DNA of 64,000 nucleotides from Zopfochytrium polystomum (GCA_025765615.1 JAIVFJ010000165.1:82403-146402); one strand, 5' to 3'; shown: positions 47,792-61,166, counted from the stretch's first letter. Made by a program: numbers and translations. The notes: generated by a model not told the origin, from the sequence alone.

Positions 47792-48545
47792 ATGGAGTTG
47801 GCCACTGGAGTAGCCGACGGCGACGACGCCCTCTTCTGCATTTCTGACGAGATCGCCAATCGCGCCCTCTGCTTTGTCGCCGACGCCCCCTCGCTCGCCT
47901 CTGCTGCGTCTCGCGGTCATGGTCCACTCGCGCAGCAAGCGACACTATCTGGAGGGCACTCTTCCTCAAGACGCGGGTCCTCCCAGAAACCTCAACCCCG
48001 CCACCGCCGCCGCGTACTCGTTTGTCGACAAGCACCACAAAGACGCGTGCAACGAGTCGACGACCTGGCGGTGGGAGCCGTCAAAAAGGTGCCTTCCGGA
48101 TTCGGCCGCACCGACGCGATGCACCAACAATTCATTGTTTGCGCCAAAGCCGACGGCTCACTTGAACACCTTGCGTCGATCTGACTGGCAATGCGTTCGC
48201 ACACTTTCTAGCCACACTGACGAGAACTCGGACGCTTGTGTAGACGCCGACGGGCGCTGCCTCCTGAGTGGTTCGGGAAATGGGACGGTTCCGGCTGTTG
48301 GGTGTTACGACAGGCTCCCGCACTCTTGTTAATGAAACGTCATGCCGAGCATCGAGTTCGGTTCACTGCCAATGCTATCTATGTGTCGAGCGCTGGGAAA
48401 GCCCTACTGTTTGATACAACGTAGGGTGCTCGGTGCAGGTCCGTCAATTACCCCGATTGGGGCACCTTTGGGAGGCGAACGACCGCTGTCTTGCCTCAAT
48501 TGCCAACGGCCCCGTGGTGGAGTTGTGGGATCGGTGGCGAAGACA
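47792..48545 (+). pseudogene. WD40-repeat relic
   Basis: Two WD40-like pieces survive in different frames: TLSSHTDENSDACVDADG with CLLSGSGNGTV (a blade of the GHxxxV...GSxDxTV type), and later LWEANDRCLASIANG then VVELWD. Between and before them the frame is broken, and further weak pieces (VADGDDALFCISDEIANRAL) are readable. No intact start or end is found, so this is a decayed WD40 gene. Confidence 0.5.
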
Positions 48546-49654
48546 GGGTCGGCGGCAGCCTGTGGCCGCCACCTTCCTCCCCACCGCGAGGCCCCGCAGT
48601 CGCTGAGGGTCTGTTTACGTGTCCTGACCTTGATCGTGCTGTTGTGAGAGAGAGCCGTGTGATGTGATAAAGCCTGTTGGTCGAGTGGTTGTGCTGATGG
48701 TGTGCGTGTACAATTGCAGGTGTTTCTGTGCGCAAGTTTCCTGCTGGTGACCTTCCAACCCCTACAGAGTTGGCTCCCTTCTCTCCTCTCCCGCCACTGG
48801 CTGTAGTGCAAGTCCTTCAGCTTCTCGTGTGAAGAGGGGTACTCAGTTGTACTCTGTCTGTCCCCTTTTTTATTGTTCTGGCCCAAAGGGGTCAGCAGGA
48901 AGAGAAAAAGCCATCAACAGTTAACTGTAATAGACTAGATCCAGGCGTCACCTTGGCAAACCCACCCCATGTGCTAAGGACTTACAGGGTCCTCAGGCAT
49001 CTCCACCTCACACAAAGCCAACCAATGGTCAAAGGAGAAGGGAACAAACATAGAAACAAGAAAACATAGTAGTGTGATTCAAGTTCAATTTGATTTGATT
49101 CAATTTATGGAATCAAACTGCCTGGGGCTGAAGATTTTCCGAGTTGAGTTGGGCTGGTAGTCGCGACTCGAGTAGCACACATGCTGACATCTCCTTTAGC
49201 GAACCCACTTGGCGTTCTACCAGCCAATTGAATTCCTTGGTGCAAGGTGGACAAGGTTCGAGCAGAATACGCAGACTTTGTTGGAAGCCCAAGCACGGAA
49301 GGGGTGCTTAGAGTAGAGTTCACCACAGTCACAACAAACACTGGTTACTTTCTTCCAGTGTTGCAGCTCAAGCTGCTCGACGGTTCTCTGAAAGCGATGT
49401 GTGCTTGACCCTTCAATGTACAGAAGTCTAAGTCTATCCACCTGTTAGGCAGAACTGACTGGTTAGCAGCAAGAGGCACAAGATGGACCCGAACCTATTG
49501 TGACTGTCAGTTATTGTTCTCACAATGCCCATGGGAGAGCGAGCCACTGCCAATGGAGACCTGGGCGCTGGCTTGCGCTGATGGCAAATACTCTGAGTAT
49601 TAAGTGGAATGGAAACCCAGTGTCAACAGTTTTCCTCCTCCTCTGCTCAAGCAG
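48546..49654. other. No gene seen
   Basis: Low coding signal. A minus-strand frame at 49217-49441 has a CCDCG...CVFC cysteine pattern but is short and lacks other support. A run of ATTTGATTTGATTC-like repeats lies near 49080-49110. Confidence 0.4.
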
Positions 49655-49825
49655 ATAATATAGGAGAGGTTTTTACCCTGTGCCAGTCACGCTTGCCTAG
49701 CAACTAATACAGCGTGCATATCATCATTATGTATCAATTATTCATAACAGAATTTTTTTTCTCTTTCTCTCCAAGTTGGGGAGAAGGACCCCCCACAAAC
49801 ACACATCTCCACTTCATTCACTCCT
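49655..49825 (+). repeat. Dispersed repeat, copy 1
   Basis: About 170 bp nearly identical to the reverse complement of 62300-62470. Shared blocks include GAGGTTTTTACC, CTTGCCTAGCAACTA, GTGCATATCATCATTATG, TATCAATTATTCATAA, CTCTCCAAGTTGGGGAGAAG, CACATCTCCACTTCA. It contains no gene. The nearby palindrome CTCCAAGTTGGGGAG may form a hairpin. Confidence 0.85.
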
Positions 49826-50529
49826 TCCACTCACTCACCCAGAGTAGACTGTTTACATCAAGCTGTGAAAGCAGCAACAGCAGCAAAAGCACAAACAACA
49901 ATTTCAGATCATGACCTGCGTTTTTGGTGAATGGCAGTGTGTGTCAAAGTCAGGATATCATACGCGATATGAGGACTTTTTGATATCACATCTCGCGAGT
50001 CGCTATCTTTTGCATGTATGACTTTTCTTCCTCCATGGGCCACGCCGTCGGAAACTTTCACCGCCCCCAGCAGAATCAACCAACGATCACCCACCATAGA
50101 ATTTTTATTTTCTCTTTTTCTTTTTGTTTTTTTTTTTTTCTTTCTTTCTTTCTTTCTTTCGTTTTTCTGTTTCCACGTAACGTGACGAAACAAGCAAACA
50201 GCCGAGAATGGCCGGATGTGTGCGGTCCCGCAGCCTGGCGGACGTGTCCCGCCTGTCGCTCGGCCAGTTCTGTGTGTGTGTGTGTCTGGTCTGGGCTCGG
50301 CCTTGGTTGGCCACGGACAACGGACAAGGCGGATATTGTGTTTTGTGATGTGACTGACGTCCCCGCAAGGTTCAACCTTTCTTTTCTCTCTTTTTCAACC
50401 AACATTCACTGAAGTGGTTCAATCGATGTTTTCAAATCCAAAAGTTTTTTGCCAGCTCGCTGGCAGACCACTCACCGACAGGCGCCCCCAACTAGTCGAC
50501 GGCCTGGAAAATCCTTAACCCCCTGCACT
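49826..50529. other. Upstream region of the Zn2Cys6 gene
   Basis: No gene seen. A T-rich tract and (CTTT)n run at about 50100-50165 and a short (GT)n near 50270-50286 are present. Confidence 0.4.
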
Positions 50530-53500
50530 ATGAGTGCTCACGAACATGGAAACCACAAAAGCAACAGCACCAGCAACAACGATGGCGGCAGCGACTTGAA
50601 CAAGCTCGTCGACGGCGGCGCCGTACGTCAGGCTGCCCAACAAATGAACCATCCAAATGCGGCCCTGGCCGTGCCGTACCACGCGCTGCACCAACCCCAA
50701 CAGCAGAGTCGGAAGCAGCAGCAGCAGCAGCAGCATTTTAACCATCCGCCCCTTTCAGCCAACTTTTTGTCGCAGAGACTCTTCGCTCCACAGGGCGCTC
50801 CGTCGCCTTCGTCGTCGTCGTCTTCGCCCGGGCTGCTTGTTCCAGTTGCCGAATGTGCCACTGCCGTTGCAAACGATCGCCCTGCACCCCATGACGGCTT
50901 GCGCCGTACGTGGCCGGCGCACTCCTCCTCCGCCTCCCCTGCTCGAGCGCGTGTGGTCCCTCCGCTAACATCTTCGAGACGATGGTACGGTCCCTCTGCC
51001 ACTTTCTCGCCGAAAACCCTTCTCTTCCCGCCTCCTAACAAGTTTTCCATCATTCCCTCCCCGGGAAAAAAAAAAAAAACAAAAAAAAAGGTCGTGCGAG
51101 CCGTGCCGTGCGCGTAAAAGAAAATGCGACGGAGTTCGGCCCCACTGCTGGCACTGCACAAAAAAGGGCGAGGCGGCCACCTGCTTCTACCTCGGAACGA
51201 AATCCCAGGTCGATCCGGTTCTGGCCAGGCGATACCAGTACCAGATTCACGCCGAACGAAAAAAGTGGAAGGCCAAGCTGGGTACTCCACGAGCCGACTC
51301 CGCTCTTCGCCCCCCCACGCATGACATTGCAATCGGTTCGGCACCTTGTCGTAACACTTTCACTTTACTTCGATTCCACCTCTCAGCTCGAGTCGACCCG
51401 GACTGGCGCGTCACGCCCGAAACGCTCCACGAAATGCTCGTCAAAGCCAGTCTCCAGGAAAATATCCTGCGCCCCAGCTACTACCCGGACATCGACCGAC
51501 CCTCCCCATCGGCGGCGTCGACGTGGCTGCCGGACCGCCCTGGCGCGGACCCGTGCGAGCAGGAGTTGCTCGTAGACGCCTACTTTGATAGGGACACACT
51601 CATTCAAGTCATTCACAAAAAGACGTACCTCGAGAATAGAAAGCAGCTGCCGTCGTATTTGCAGTGCGTACATTTCATCTTACCCCACGCCCGTGGTTGA
51701 AGCCTTCCAAAAGAGCAGCAGTGTGCGCCGCGGGCGCGTCGGTGCAGGCGCTGATGACGCTGCCAAAGCAGGTCCTTTTGTACTATTACGAATTCGCTCG
51801 GTCCAGGGCTCTCGATGCTTGCGACCTTCCTACAATTGAAAACCTTCAAGCGCTGTTGATTCTTGCCGATATCTCCTTTGGTACGATTTGGGACCTTGCG
51901 CTTTCGGCTTGGGAAAAAGGATGAGCCTCCAAAGACACATTCACTTTCTGATCTCAATCGGCTCCTGTTCAACACCTTAAAAAACACATTTTCTCGCGCT
52001 CCCTACCTACATCATCTTTCTTTCAGTACTAGGAAAAATGCCTGTCGGACGAATGCTCTTTGGTTTTGCGTGCCGCGTCGTATGTCGAAAACCAATTTTT
52101 CGTGAAAAGCATCTGACCGCTTTCAATTACTTTCCGTCTAGGCGCTATTTCTAGAGGTGCACATTGATCCTGACGAGAAAACGCCAAAACTCACACCAGT
52201 CGAGAAAGAGACGCGCCGGAGGTGTTGGTGGACATGCTTTCTGACAGACCGTTGTGAGTGCAGCAGAATCATCTTTTAAGAGCTTCGCTATGAGAACTAA
52301 CTCCACTCCACCCACCCCACCCCAGTCGTTTCAACAGCATACCTTCGCCTCCCGACGCTCTCTGATGAGGCATTACAAGTGAAGCCAATGTGCTCTGAAG
52401 ACTTGTGGTTCTCAATGGAGGAGGATGCAGCGAACAAGCTTGAACCGCTCCCCACCAACAACCACGCCAGCTTCTTCGCCCGGCTTCTCGAAATCGCAAT
52501 CGACGTCATCAAAATCTGCTCCGAGTTCCGGCCGGGCAACCTCACCCTCGAGGATTTGCAGCAAATGATCGTCTTTGAAGACCAGCTGGAACAGTGGGCC
52601 CGCGACCACCCACCCGACTTTTGGACGGACCCAGACCAAGCGTTCTCGTGGCTGCCAACCCAGTCGAAAGGAGGGTTCTGCAGCGCCGCGGGGCAGTGGG
52701 CGATTTCAAACTATCTCATGTACCACGCGACCCACATCAACCTTGCGGCCCACCTTCTCCACTTGGTGTTGCCCCCGTTGGTCGTACGAGCAGACAACGA
52801 AGGGTTCGGTGGTGGTGGCCAGACCATGACCATGGCGACACTCCTCGACCGCGAAGTCGCAGCCGCCAAGCAGGCGCTGGCAAAGGGGGTCACGGCGGCC
52901 CACAGCATTGCGCGCCTCGCCACCCACCTAACCCGCCTCAACATCTTCCGCCCCGTCTTTGGCATGTTCTCCGTCTTCGCCGCCGCACAGTTCCTCGCCC
53001 TGGCCGACGCCGCCACGGCACGCCTAGCCCCACTCTGCATCTTCAGCCCGCCGTCCCAGGACGCCCTCCGCGCCCTCGCTCAGCTCGTCGCATTCTTTGA
53101 AAAGGGCTCCGACGCTGTTGCCTGCTTTGGCGTCGCCTACGCTCAGTTCAAGGGAATCGTCGAAAACGACTGGTCACTTCTCGACGCCGCCGTAGCCTCC
53201 GTCGCTCCAACGCCCAAACCAGGCCCCGCCGCGACCACCACCACCACCGCCGCCGCCGCCGCAGTGAAAGCATCTTACGCCGCCGTCTTCGACCACTTGC
53301 GCACACGTCGCCGCAACGCCGCCGCCGACCCCGCTCCGACAGCGCCAGCCCCGCCCAACAGCCGTCGTCTTCCAAATCACTTCCGGCCACCACCACCACC
53401 GCCAATCCCACCCCAACAAGTACAACAACAACAACCCTCATCGACGACGCAATCTCCCGCTGGGCAGACCCCCCCCGACAACATCTGCTTCGCCCCCATC

Positions 53501-53779
53501 TGCTCCCTCCTCCGCCTCGCCCGCGCCGCTCCTTCTCCTCCTCTGCCACCACCACCACTACCCTTGCCCCCTGTGTCGTCGTCGTCGTCGTCGTCGCTGC
53601 CACTCTCACACCAGGACGCGGCGGAGTTCCTCCTCCTCCCGCCCGCTCAGGGATACGCGGCGCTCGCGGCAGCGGAGGGAGCTGCGAAGACTGCTGCGGT
53701 GGTGCCGGTGCTGGAGGGGCTCGCGCGGGGAGGGTTAGGGTCTGCGCAGCAGGCGGCGGTATTTCCGGCGAGGCAGTGA
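50530..53779 (+). CDS. Zn(II)2Cys6 fungal-type transcription factor
   Basis: Six exons join in phase: 50530-50984, 51091-51663, 51714-51880, 52033-52079, 52142-52253, 52326-53779, giving 935 residues. A Gln/Ser-rich N-terminus precedes the binuclear zinc cluster CEPCRARKRKCDG...CWHCTKKGEAATC, the DNA-binding domain of Gal4-type factors. The fungal-specific middle homology region follows (LPKQVLLYYYEFARSRA, GRMLFGFACRV, HIDPDEKTPKLTPVEKETRR, RCWWTCFLTDRF). The C-terminus is Pro/Ser-rich. The intron before the cluster ends in two A runs directly before AG (A14-C-A9-G). Target genes unknown; no pathway cluster is next to it. The start is the first Met of the frame that keeps the Gln-rich part; one Met lies 81 bases upstream. 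Confidence 0.87.
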
Positions 53780-54754
53780 GGTGAAAAACCCGGCAATGCA
53801 ACGCATATTTTTGCATTGGGTTTCTGCGGGAAGGTTGCCGGGTAAGAAAGGCAAATTGAGCGATGCGGGAGCTCTTAATGTGTGGGGAGGGAGCGAGGGG
53901 AGCGAAGGGTCGGGGGACGACCCTCCACGCTGGAGGGACCATGATGGGTGTGGATCGATAAGTGCAAATTTTGACGACAGATGACCTGCAAGCAAAGCAG
54001 CCAGCCACCAGCCCAAGAAGTGTGCGGCTGGTGCCTCTCTCTTCGCTGTCTTCCGAAATTGGCCCCGGAAAGCTTACGAAGGGCGTCGCAGTCCTTCTCG
54101 CTCGGTGAAAACGTGAAAGCGGCCCGAGATGCATTGTATAGCGGGCCACGGCGAAATTCTCGCCAATATGCATTTGAGTTTTGGGTTTCTGTATTGCGAC
54201 GCCAACGAAATGTGAGAGTACGAGCCTGGGAGTGCACTGCCGGAGAGCCAGCGATTCTTGGCGAGTGGAATTGCTGCACAGTGACTCGCGGCTTGAAAAG
54301 GCACAGGCTGTACTGATGCAAGCATATGCAAGCAAAATGACTTGGGTGGTCTCATCCCTAACTAACAGGGAAGAGAATGCGGAAAACGATGGCAGGTTCT
54401 GAAGGACCCTTTTTTCACATCTTCCCGCCGAAGATGATAAATAATTACTGCTTTTGATTCTGCACGTAAGAGCGCAGCATCGCGACTTTTGAAGAAACAA
54501 GCAAACGGGCAGCAAGCGATGGGCGTGAGCGGTGTTGTGTGCGACCGGACGAAGGCGAGGGAGGAGGAGGGAGGGGGTTCGCGACTCGCCTCCCCATTCC
54601 AACAATCCTATCCCCGGGAAGCGCCCCATATGTCTCCCCCCTGATGGTGTGGGTTGGGAAGCTGGAGATTGTGCGCGTGGAGACGACGTCGGGTTAGCGA
54701 CGGCCGACCAATTAGTTCAACATTTTGTCGATCATTCCACCATCCATCCTCTCC
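53780..54754. other. Intergenic, no gene seen
   Basis: Between the transcription factor and the F-box/LRR gene. I see no coding or RNA signal. Confidence 0.4.
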
Positions 54755-56580
54755 ATGTCCACGCCGTCGCCGCCCCTCGTGCCCCTGCTGCCGCACGACG
54801 TCCTCGAGTTGATCCTCGAGGTGCTGGACAACGACGGCGATCATGGCGGTGGCGGTGGCAGCAGCGGCAGCGGCAACCGCAAGTTCCGCTCCTCCTCCCC
54901 CTCCTCCAACGACGACGGCGACGACGAAGACGACTGTGACGACGATGACGACCGCGGAGAGAGTCGCCCCCGTTCTCATCCTCGGCTGCACCTTCACGGA
55001 ACCACCGCCACCGGCCGCCCCCGCACCTCGACGCCATTCCTACTGCAGGCCGCCCTCGTCTCGCGCGCGTGGTACGCCGCCGCCGTCCCGCTGCTCTGGC
55101 GCACCATCCGCCCTGCCCGCAACAGCTCCGTCCGCCTGCTCGCGCTCAACCCCCTGCAGCAAGGGCGGCCCCTGTCTTCCCGCCTGTCCTTTTCAAGCTG
55201 CTTTGAGCTCATCAGAGAGATTGACCTTTCTTGCCTTTCTATCGTCGATGCAGAGGTTGGTGCTTGCAATCGCGTTTTTCTCGTTGCTTGGGGGATCATG
55301 CCAGTCATTACATCATCGCAACTCTGTCCAAGAGCGGGTGACGGCACGCGACGCACGATCCATAGAAGAATACTGGATCGTCAGCCGTGCCTGCGCGAAC
55401 GGCACCCATCGATCGCACCATCAACGCCCGTAGATCTGCTTACCAATCTTTCCATTCAGATCACCTTTCACCTCCAACGAATCCTGATGGGAACGCGATA
55501 CCTCGAGCGGCTGAATCTGACAAACTGCCTTTGGGTAAGAAGCTGGAAGGGAGGATCGCCCACCCTGCTAACTTTGACAACCCGAACAAACATCACACAC
55601 AGGTCGACGATACTACGCTGCTTCCGTTGTTCGGCTGCACCCGTCTTAAATCCCTCATCCTGCGCGGGTGCGCCGGCCTTCCAGCGTCGGGCACCTCCCT
55701 TCCCACCGCCCTAGCGACCCTCAGCAATCTACGCCATCTTGACCTCTCGGGCTGCACCGGACTCCTCGCGGTCTCCGCAACAGCGGCACCGGATGTGGCA
55801 GAACGGTCCCCCATCGCCCAAGCCCTCACGACCTCTGTCGCCCCTCTACGCCGTTTCGACCTTCTCTCTGCCTTCCACGACCCAGGCGTCTCCCGTGCGG
55901 TCTACGCGCTCTGGTCCGGTCTCGCCAGAACCACCCTACGCGAGCTCGCCGTCGAATCCGTCACTCTCGACGACTCCGCCTTTGCACCGCTCCTCAACCC
56001 ACAGCTTAACCCCTCCAGTGCCTCCACAGCGCCGTTGCCGCTTTCCACCTCGGACCGACCGGCCGACACGCCGCTTTCACCACCACCACCGTCTGGCCTG
56101 AGCGGCGGCCCGCCCCTCGCCGCCCTCGCCCTCCTCATGCCTAATATCTCCGACGCCTCCCTCCACGCCCTCGCCCCGCACTGCACCCGTCTCGCCTCAC
56201 TCCGCCTCCTCGCCGCCCCACGCGTCTCTCCCGCCGGCCTCGCCGCCGTCGTCGCCGTCGCCGCCCGCACTCTGCGCACCATCGACCTCGCGCGCTGCGC
56301 GTGGGTCGACGACGGCGTCCTGACCGGCCTGGCCGACGCCGTTACCGCCGCCGCGGAGCGGACGAGCAGCGAGGAGGACTCGCAACGTCCACGCGCCCGG
56401 CCGCGCCTGGAGGACGTTGTTGTCGACGGCTGCTTCCGCGTGTCGTACGACGGCGTCGCGGCGCTGCTGCGCGCCGCGCCGCGCGTGCGAAGCTTCTCGT
56501 GCGTCGACTGCCTGCGCGTCGACGCGGACGCGCTCGTCAGGGAGTTTGGCAGTCGCGTGCGCTTCAGATTTGAGTTTTGA
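54755..56580 (+). CDS. F-box and leucine-rich-repeat protein
   Basis: Exons 54755-55255, 55460-55534 and 55603-56580 give 517 residues with matching phases. The F-box is split: PLLPHDVLELILEVLD, then after an inserted Gly/Asp-rich acidic loop (NDDGDDEDDCDDDDD) comes LLQAALVSRAWYAAAVPLLW. Leucine-rich repeats of the FBXL/Amn1 type follow: YLERLNLTNCLW, RLKSLILRGCAGLP, NLRHLDLSGCTGL, LRTIDLARCAWVDD, LEDVVVDGCFRVS, VRSFSCVDCLRVD. Such proteins choose substrates for SCF ubiquitin ligases. The first donor (GTTGGT) is unusual. The insertion within the F-box is odd and may indicate a low-complexity expansion. Confidence 0.82.
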
Positions 56581-58111
56581 GTTCCCGAGGTTGGGGAGGG
56601 GAGTTTAGCAAACTGGGGGGGGGGGGCCGGAAGGGTTCCATCCCTCGGGATCTCCCACCCCACTCTTGTTTAGGGAATAGGACCCAAGTTACTTGCGTGC
56701 AAGAAGAGAAAAAGGAGCACCTATTGCCCCGTACCAGTGTTGCGGTCTCCGCTGAGTCATAGAGCATATTTTTTATACTGCTTTTCTGTTATGCACTTGG
56801 GACCGCTGAGCGCAACGAAATTCTTTGCAACAGCTGAACTCCGACTTTGTGGAGGGCTGCAGGCTGGGCTCGGAAAAGGAGCACGGCTAAAACATTTTTT
56901 GCCTTCCAAGGGTTTGCAACTGAATGCAACAGGAAAATTCGCTTAAATACCAAAGGAACCTGCAAACGAGAAGCAATCACTTTGAGTGTTTGGAATGAGT
57001 CGAAGTCTGGGGCGGGAAAATGGGACACGATCGTCGGATCAGGAGCTCGTCGATGAAAGTGCGCTAGTTTCCCGGCTGTTCTCACAGCATGTGGTTCTTT
57101 CCTTCCTTGGCCTGATTCTCCGTTTTTCCGTCGCTACTCCCTTGCGGCCTCACTACTTTGACTCTTTGCAACGCCAACTCTCGTTACTCGCCCAGCCAAA
57201 ACGCAGCACTGCGTCTCCATCAAACCAACACCTGACATCGCAACCAGGGCAACCAGGCCCCGAGAAAAGGCGACGCGGCCGTCACCGCCGCCTCCTCCGC
57301 CACCACCGCGCGGCCGCACAAAGTTTGTGCGCTGGTTCGGGACGCTGAAGGAGTCCCGGTTTGAATGCGCCGCCGCACTTTTTTCTCCCTCCAGGGCCGT
57401 GCTGCCGCCAAGGAAGCAGTAACTCTTACTGGTACGCGTTGAGTTTGTCAGCTTTGCCAAGTCTGGTTCCCTCAATCCTCCTTTCTCACTCCCCTCTCTG
57501 GCGCGCGTTTGTAAACAGGGCAAAAAAAAAAAAAAATAACAGACGTAAGTAGCTGTATATATGTGAATTTATATACTTTTTTTCCGTCATCTTGTTGGGG
57601 ACCAAAAATACTTTACTTCGCTCCGGTATACTCTACATACAATAGATACAGCAATTGTACAGTTTCCATAACAAGTTTTGTTAGTTTGTTTTATTTGTTT
57701 GGGGAGGTTTTTGTTCCTCCCACAACCAACCTCCCCGCTGGGACTCTGAAACAAGTGAGTCCGAACAGCGTTTTCCATTTCGTTTTTTTCGGTGGAAGGG
57801 AGCGGGGGGGAGTGTGAAGATACGTGCAGACCCGGAGAGAGCAGCAAAAGAGGAACGAAAGGCGGGGAGGGGTGCGCATGAAGGATTGCGCAGAGCCACT
57901 TTTCTCCCGTTGCTGATCGGAAGAAGAGCGGGGGCGGGACTGAAACTACTACTAAGAAAAAAAAAAGCAAAATCATAGAGTTCGCGATGAAGAAGTAAAA
58001 AAAGTAAGACGTATTAAAGGGAGGAGGAGGAGGACTGGAGGAGGCCGCTGAAAAGAGAATACTACCCTCATATAGAGTGACCGCCGTTGCTCCTCCTGTT
58101 GTTCCGATTGT
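56581..58111. other. Intergenic; short unresolved coding-like piece
   Basis: A G-run lies at about 56612-56626. Near 57300-57410 a plus-strand frame (TKFVRWFGTLKESRFE, preceded by a Pro-rich stretch) looks coding-like, with a possible donor near 57432, but I cannot build or name a gene. The rest is AT-richer and gene-free. Confidence 0.35.
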
Positions 58112-60792
58112 TCACGACGCAGTGCCAAAGTACATGCACTCCGGGTCGGTCGCCGGGTCGTAGTTGGGGTCGTCGTACCGCTCGTTGCACGTCTGGTAGT
58201 AGTCGGGCGCGCACAGCTCCGGGTCGTACCGGTTGAGCGCGTACCGCGGCATCTTTGGGGAGTTGTCGTTGAAAACAAAGACGAAAAACACGACCGTCAG
58301 CGCGATCGCCGTGCCGCAGTCCAGCGCCGCCGACGTGACGTACGCGTACTTTTTCCACCACGCGTGGTGGTACTTTTTCACAAAGTAGTTCACCGCGATC
58401 CCCACGGCCAGCGGCGTGATCATGATCGACAGGATCGACCCCGGGTCCAAGGGCACCGTCATGATCACGGGCACGTTGACCAGGTGCCAGTAGCCGTTGG
58501 GGAAGAACCGGTGCAGCACCCACGGCACCGCGGGCAGCACCGCGCCGATCAGGAACCCCCACAGCGTCGCCGAGTACGGCGACCCGGGCCCAAAGAACCG
58601 CGCCGGCCCGATTGCCCCCCAGATCGCGCCCGCGTTCAGGAAGACGTTGTACCCGTTCGCGCTCCATCCCGTCGGCGGCTCTGGCGCCTGCAGCGCCCAG
58701 ATCGTCGACGTCACGCCGCCCGTCGTCACCGTCACCTTGCCGAAATGCTCGTAGATGAAGAACGACGTGAAGATGTTGACGATCACCGCCATGATGGTCG
58801 CAAACAGCTGCACCGCGAACATGGCCCGCGGCGGGATCTTGATGTAGTGCCCGAGCTTGAGATCCGCGACCAGAAGCAAGCCCTGCGACATGGCCATGTA
58901 CGAAAACGTCTTGAACGCCATCACGGCCGCGATCCGCCCGGGGAGGATCAGCCCGATCAGGAACTCGGACATGACGTTCAGCCCGATCTGCTGCCCCGAG
59001 ATCGCCTGGATCGTGCCGATCGGGATCATGGACACGAGCGCCAGGAGGAACCCGAGCAGGACCCCCCACCACGGCAGCTGGAACCCGCCCCACTGGCACA
59101 CGCCGATCGCCGTCACCACGTTCGCCGCCAGCAGGATCATGTACCACAGGTCAGGGACCTCGGGGTACACGTCCATCATCTTTGCGTGCACGTCCGCCGT
59201 GTCCAGGTCCCGCATCGACGACCGGAACCGGTGCCAAATGTCCTTGCCGTACCACAGCCCCACGTGCACGAGGCACGACGCAAACACGATGAACGACGAC
59301 ATGTACAGCAGCGCAAAGTACGTGGTGATGTAGATCGGCCGGCTCGCCTCGTACACCTCCTCGTTCAGCGACAGGTCCGCCTTGTTCACAAACGACCGCG
59401 CGGAAATGTACTCGCCGTCCTTTGTGAACAGCGCGGCCGTGTTCAGGGCTTGGCCCAAGGGGAACAGGCCAGACCCGTTCGGCCCGTCGCCCGGCGCGGT
59501 GCCCAGCGAGAAATCGATACCAAACGCGTTGTTCACCCACAGGATCGGCGTCAGCACCCACAGGAACAGCCACAGTCCCAGCACTTGGTTCACCAGCGCC
59601 CACAGCGGCGTCGTGATCGGCACGAGGTACGAGATCAACGACCAGTCGAACGAGAACGACAGCATCCCCATCCCGTTGTAAGCCGAGCCCAGCATCCGCA
59701 TCATCTGCCCGCGGTCGCCGCTCTTTGGCGCCGCGTAGCACACCAGCGACACGGCCGTCACCAGCGGCGCGATCAGCCCGGGCACCCACTCGTAGACGAA
59801 CACGGCCGCGGTCACGATCCAAAAGTAGCTGAAGCGGCTCAGGGGGAGCGCGGGGTCGACGTCCTCCTTGTGCAGCGAGTTGAGCAGCGCGATCGTCGAC
59901 AGGTTGCTGGGCCACAGCATCGCGGCTGGCCGCACCAGGTACCGCCGGCACAGCCCGGCGAGCCCGTACCCGAAGCACTGCGTCACGATGCCGAAGAACA
60001 CGCACGCCGCCACGCTCAGGTCCTCCTGGTACAGCTGGTACCGTTGCCCGATGATGTTGTACAGCGCGTACGCTGGGCCCGAGCACGTCGACGCGAAGAC
60101 GTAGATTAAGGCGTGCTCTTTGAAGTTGAACTTGCCTGGGTTCAGCGGGACGCCGAGGATTGTGACTTTGGGAAACACGTTGCCCATGGCGATGCCGAGG
60201 GGGTAGGCGAGCAGGACCGCAATGAAGGGGTTGAGGGTCTGTGTAGGTTGTGGTGGGTGGGTGGGTGGGTGTAGTGGGTGTGTGTAGCGTGTGTGTTGGG
60301 TGTTGTTGTGCGTTGTTGGAGAGAGAAATGATTGGAGGAGACACAACGCCGGTAAGCATTCCACCCAAAAGCGCATTGAGCCAAGGCAAAATAAAGACCG
60401 AAAAAAAAGGAAAAAAAAAAAAAAAGAAAACAAAAAAAAAAACAATCACTAAAAAATAAGCAAAAATCACTCACGATCGAGTTTGTCCTAAACGTAAACA
60501 GCGTGTTGACCAGCGCCAAGAAGAAGCCGAAAAACACGCCGAGGATCCACACGCGCACGGTCAGCGCCGGCAGCGTCGGGTCGTCCGTGCGCGACACCAC
60601 CGCGTCCACAATGTCGTAGATCTCGTCGAGGTACTCGCCGTCGCCGGCTTCCACGTCGATGTTGCCCGCTCCCTTTTCGTGCTCGATCTTGCGTTCCACG
60701 GCCAGCTCGAGGTCGGCTTCGGTTACGTATTGGGGGTCTTTTTTTTTGTTTTTTTTTTTGAGACAGAGAGAGAGGAGGAGAGAGGAGTGAGT

Positions 60793-60836
<44 letters not shown>

Positions 60837-60895
60837 ATGTGTGAGTTACCGGAAGGACGGGGTAAGAGAGAGTGTGGCTCACCTGTGTCACCCAT
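58112..60895 (-). CDS. OPT-family oligopeptide transporter
   Basis: Exons 60895-60883, 60737-60475 and 60238-58112 give 800 residues, the usual length for fungal OPT proteins. Typical family segments are seen: ALTVRVWILGVFFGFFLALVN, NPFIAVLLAYPLGIAMGN, KEHALIYVFAS, YNIIGQRYQLY, GLCRRYLVRPAAMLWPSNL, MLGSAYNGMGMLSFSFDW, and the C-terminal NYFVKKYHHAWWKKYAYV. About 14-16 membrane helices are expected; the proteins import small peptides with protons at the plasma membrane. The first exon holds only MGDT plus one base. Intron 1 contains (GA)n and ends with two A runs directly before AG. The large frame on the opposite strand (58364-60109) is antisense shadow. Confidence 0.92.
60791..60833. repeat. 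(GA)n in OPT intron 1
   Basis: About 43 bases of GA dinucleotide on the plus strand, within the first intron of the transporter gene. Confidence 0.9.
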
Positions 60896-61117
60896 GGTTG
60901 CGGCTTTACTCCTGTTTTCGGCCAGACCGTCGGGGCCTGATTTCTTCTTCTTAGATTAAGAGGGTTTCTTGTAGGAGGGTTTGAGGTTCGCTTGGTTTCT
61001 TGCTTTTTTTGCTTCTCCTTGTAATTAGGGCAGTGATATAACAATATTAGGTGGGATTTATGGGAACCGCGGAGGGAGGGGGTGTGAATTTAATTAGGGG
61101 GAGAGAGAGAAAGAGAC

Positions 61118-61154
<37 letters not shown>

Positions 61155-61166
61155 GAGAGAGAGAGC

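Noticed and set aside
49217..49441. Zinc-binding-like small protein (CCDCG...CVFC)
   Set aside because: Short frame in repeat-rich DNA with no other support.
58364..60109. 581-codon frame on the plus strand
   Set aside because: It is exactly antisense to the OPT transporter, which has clear family motifs. The frame is Arg/His/Asp-rich shadow of GC-biased codons.
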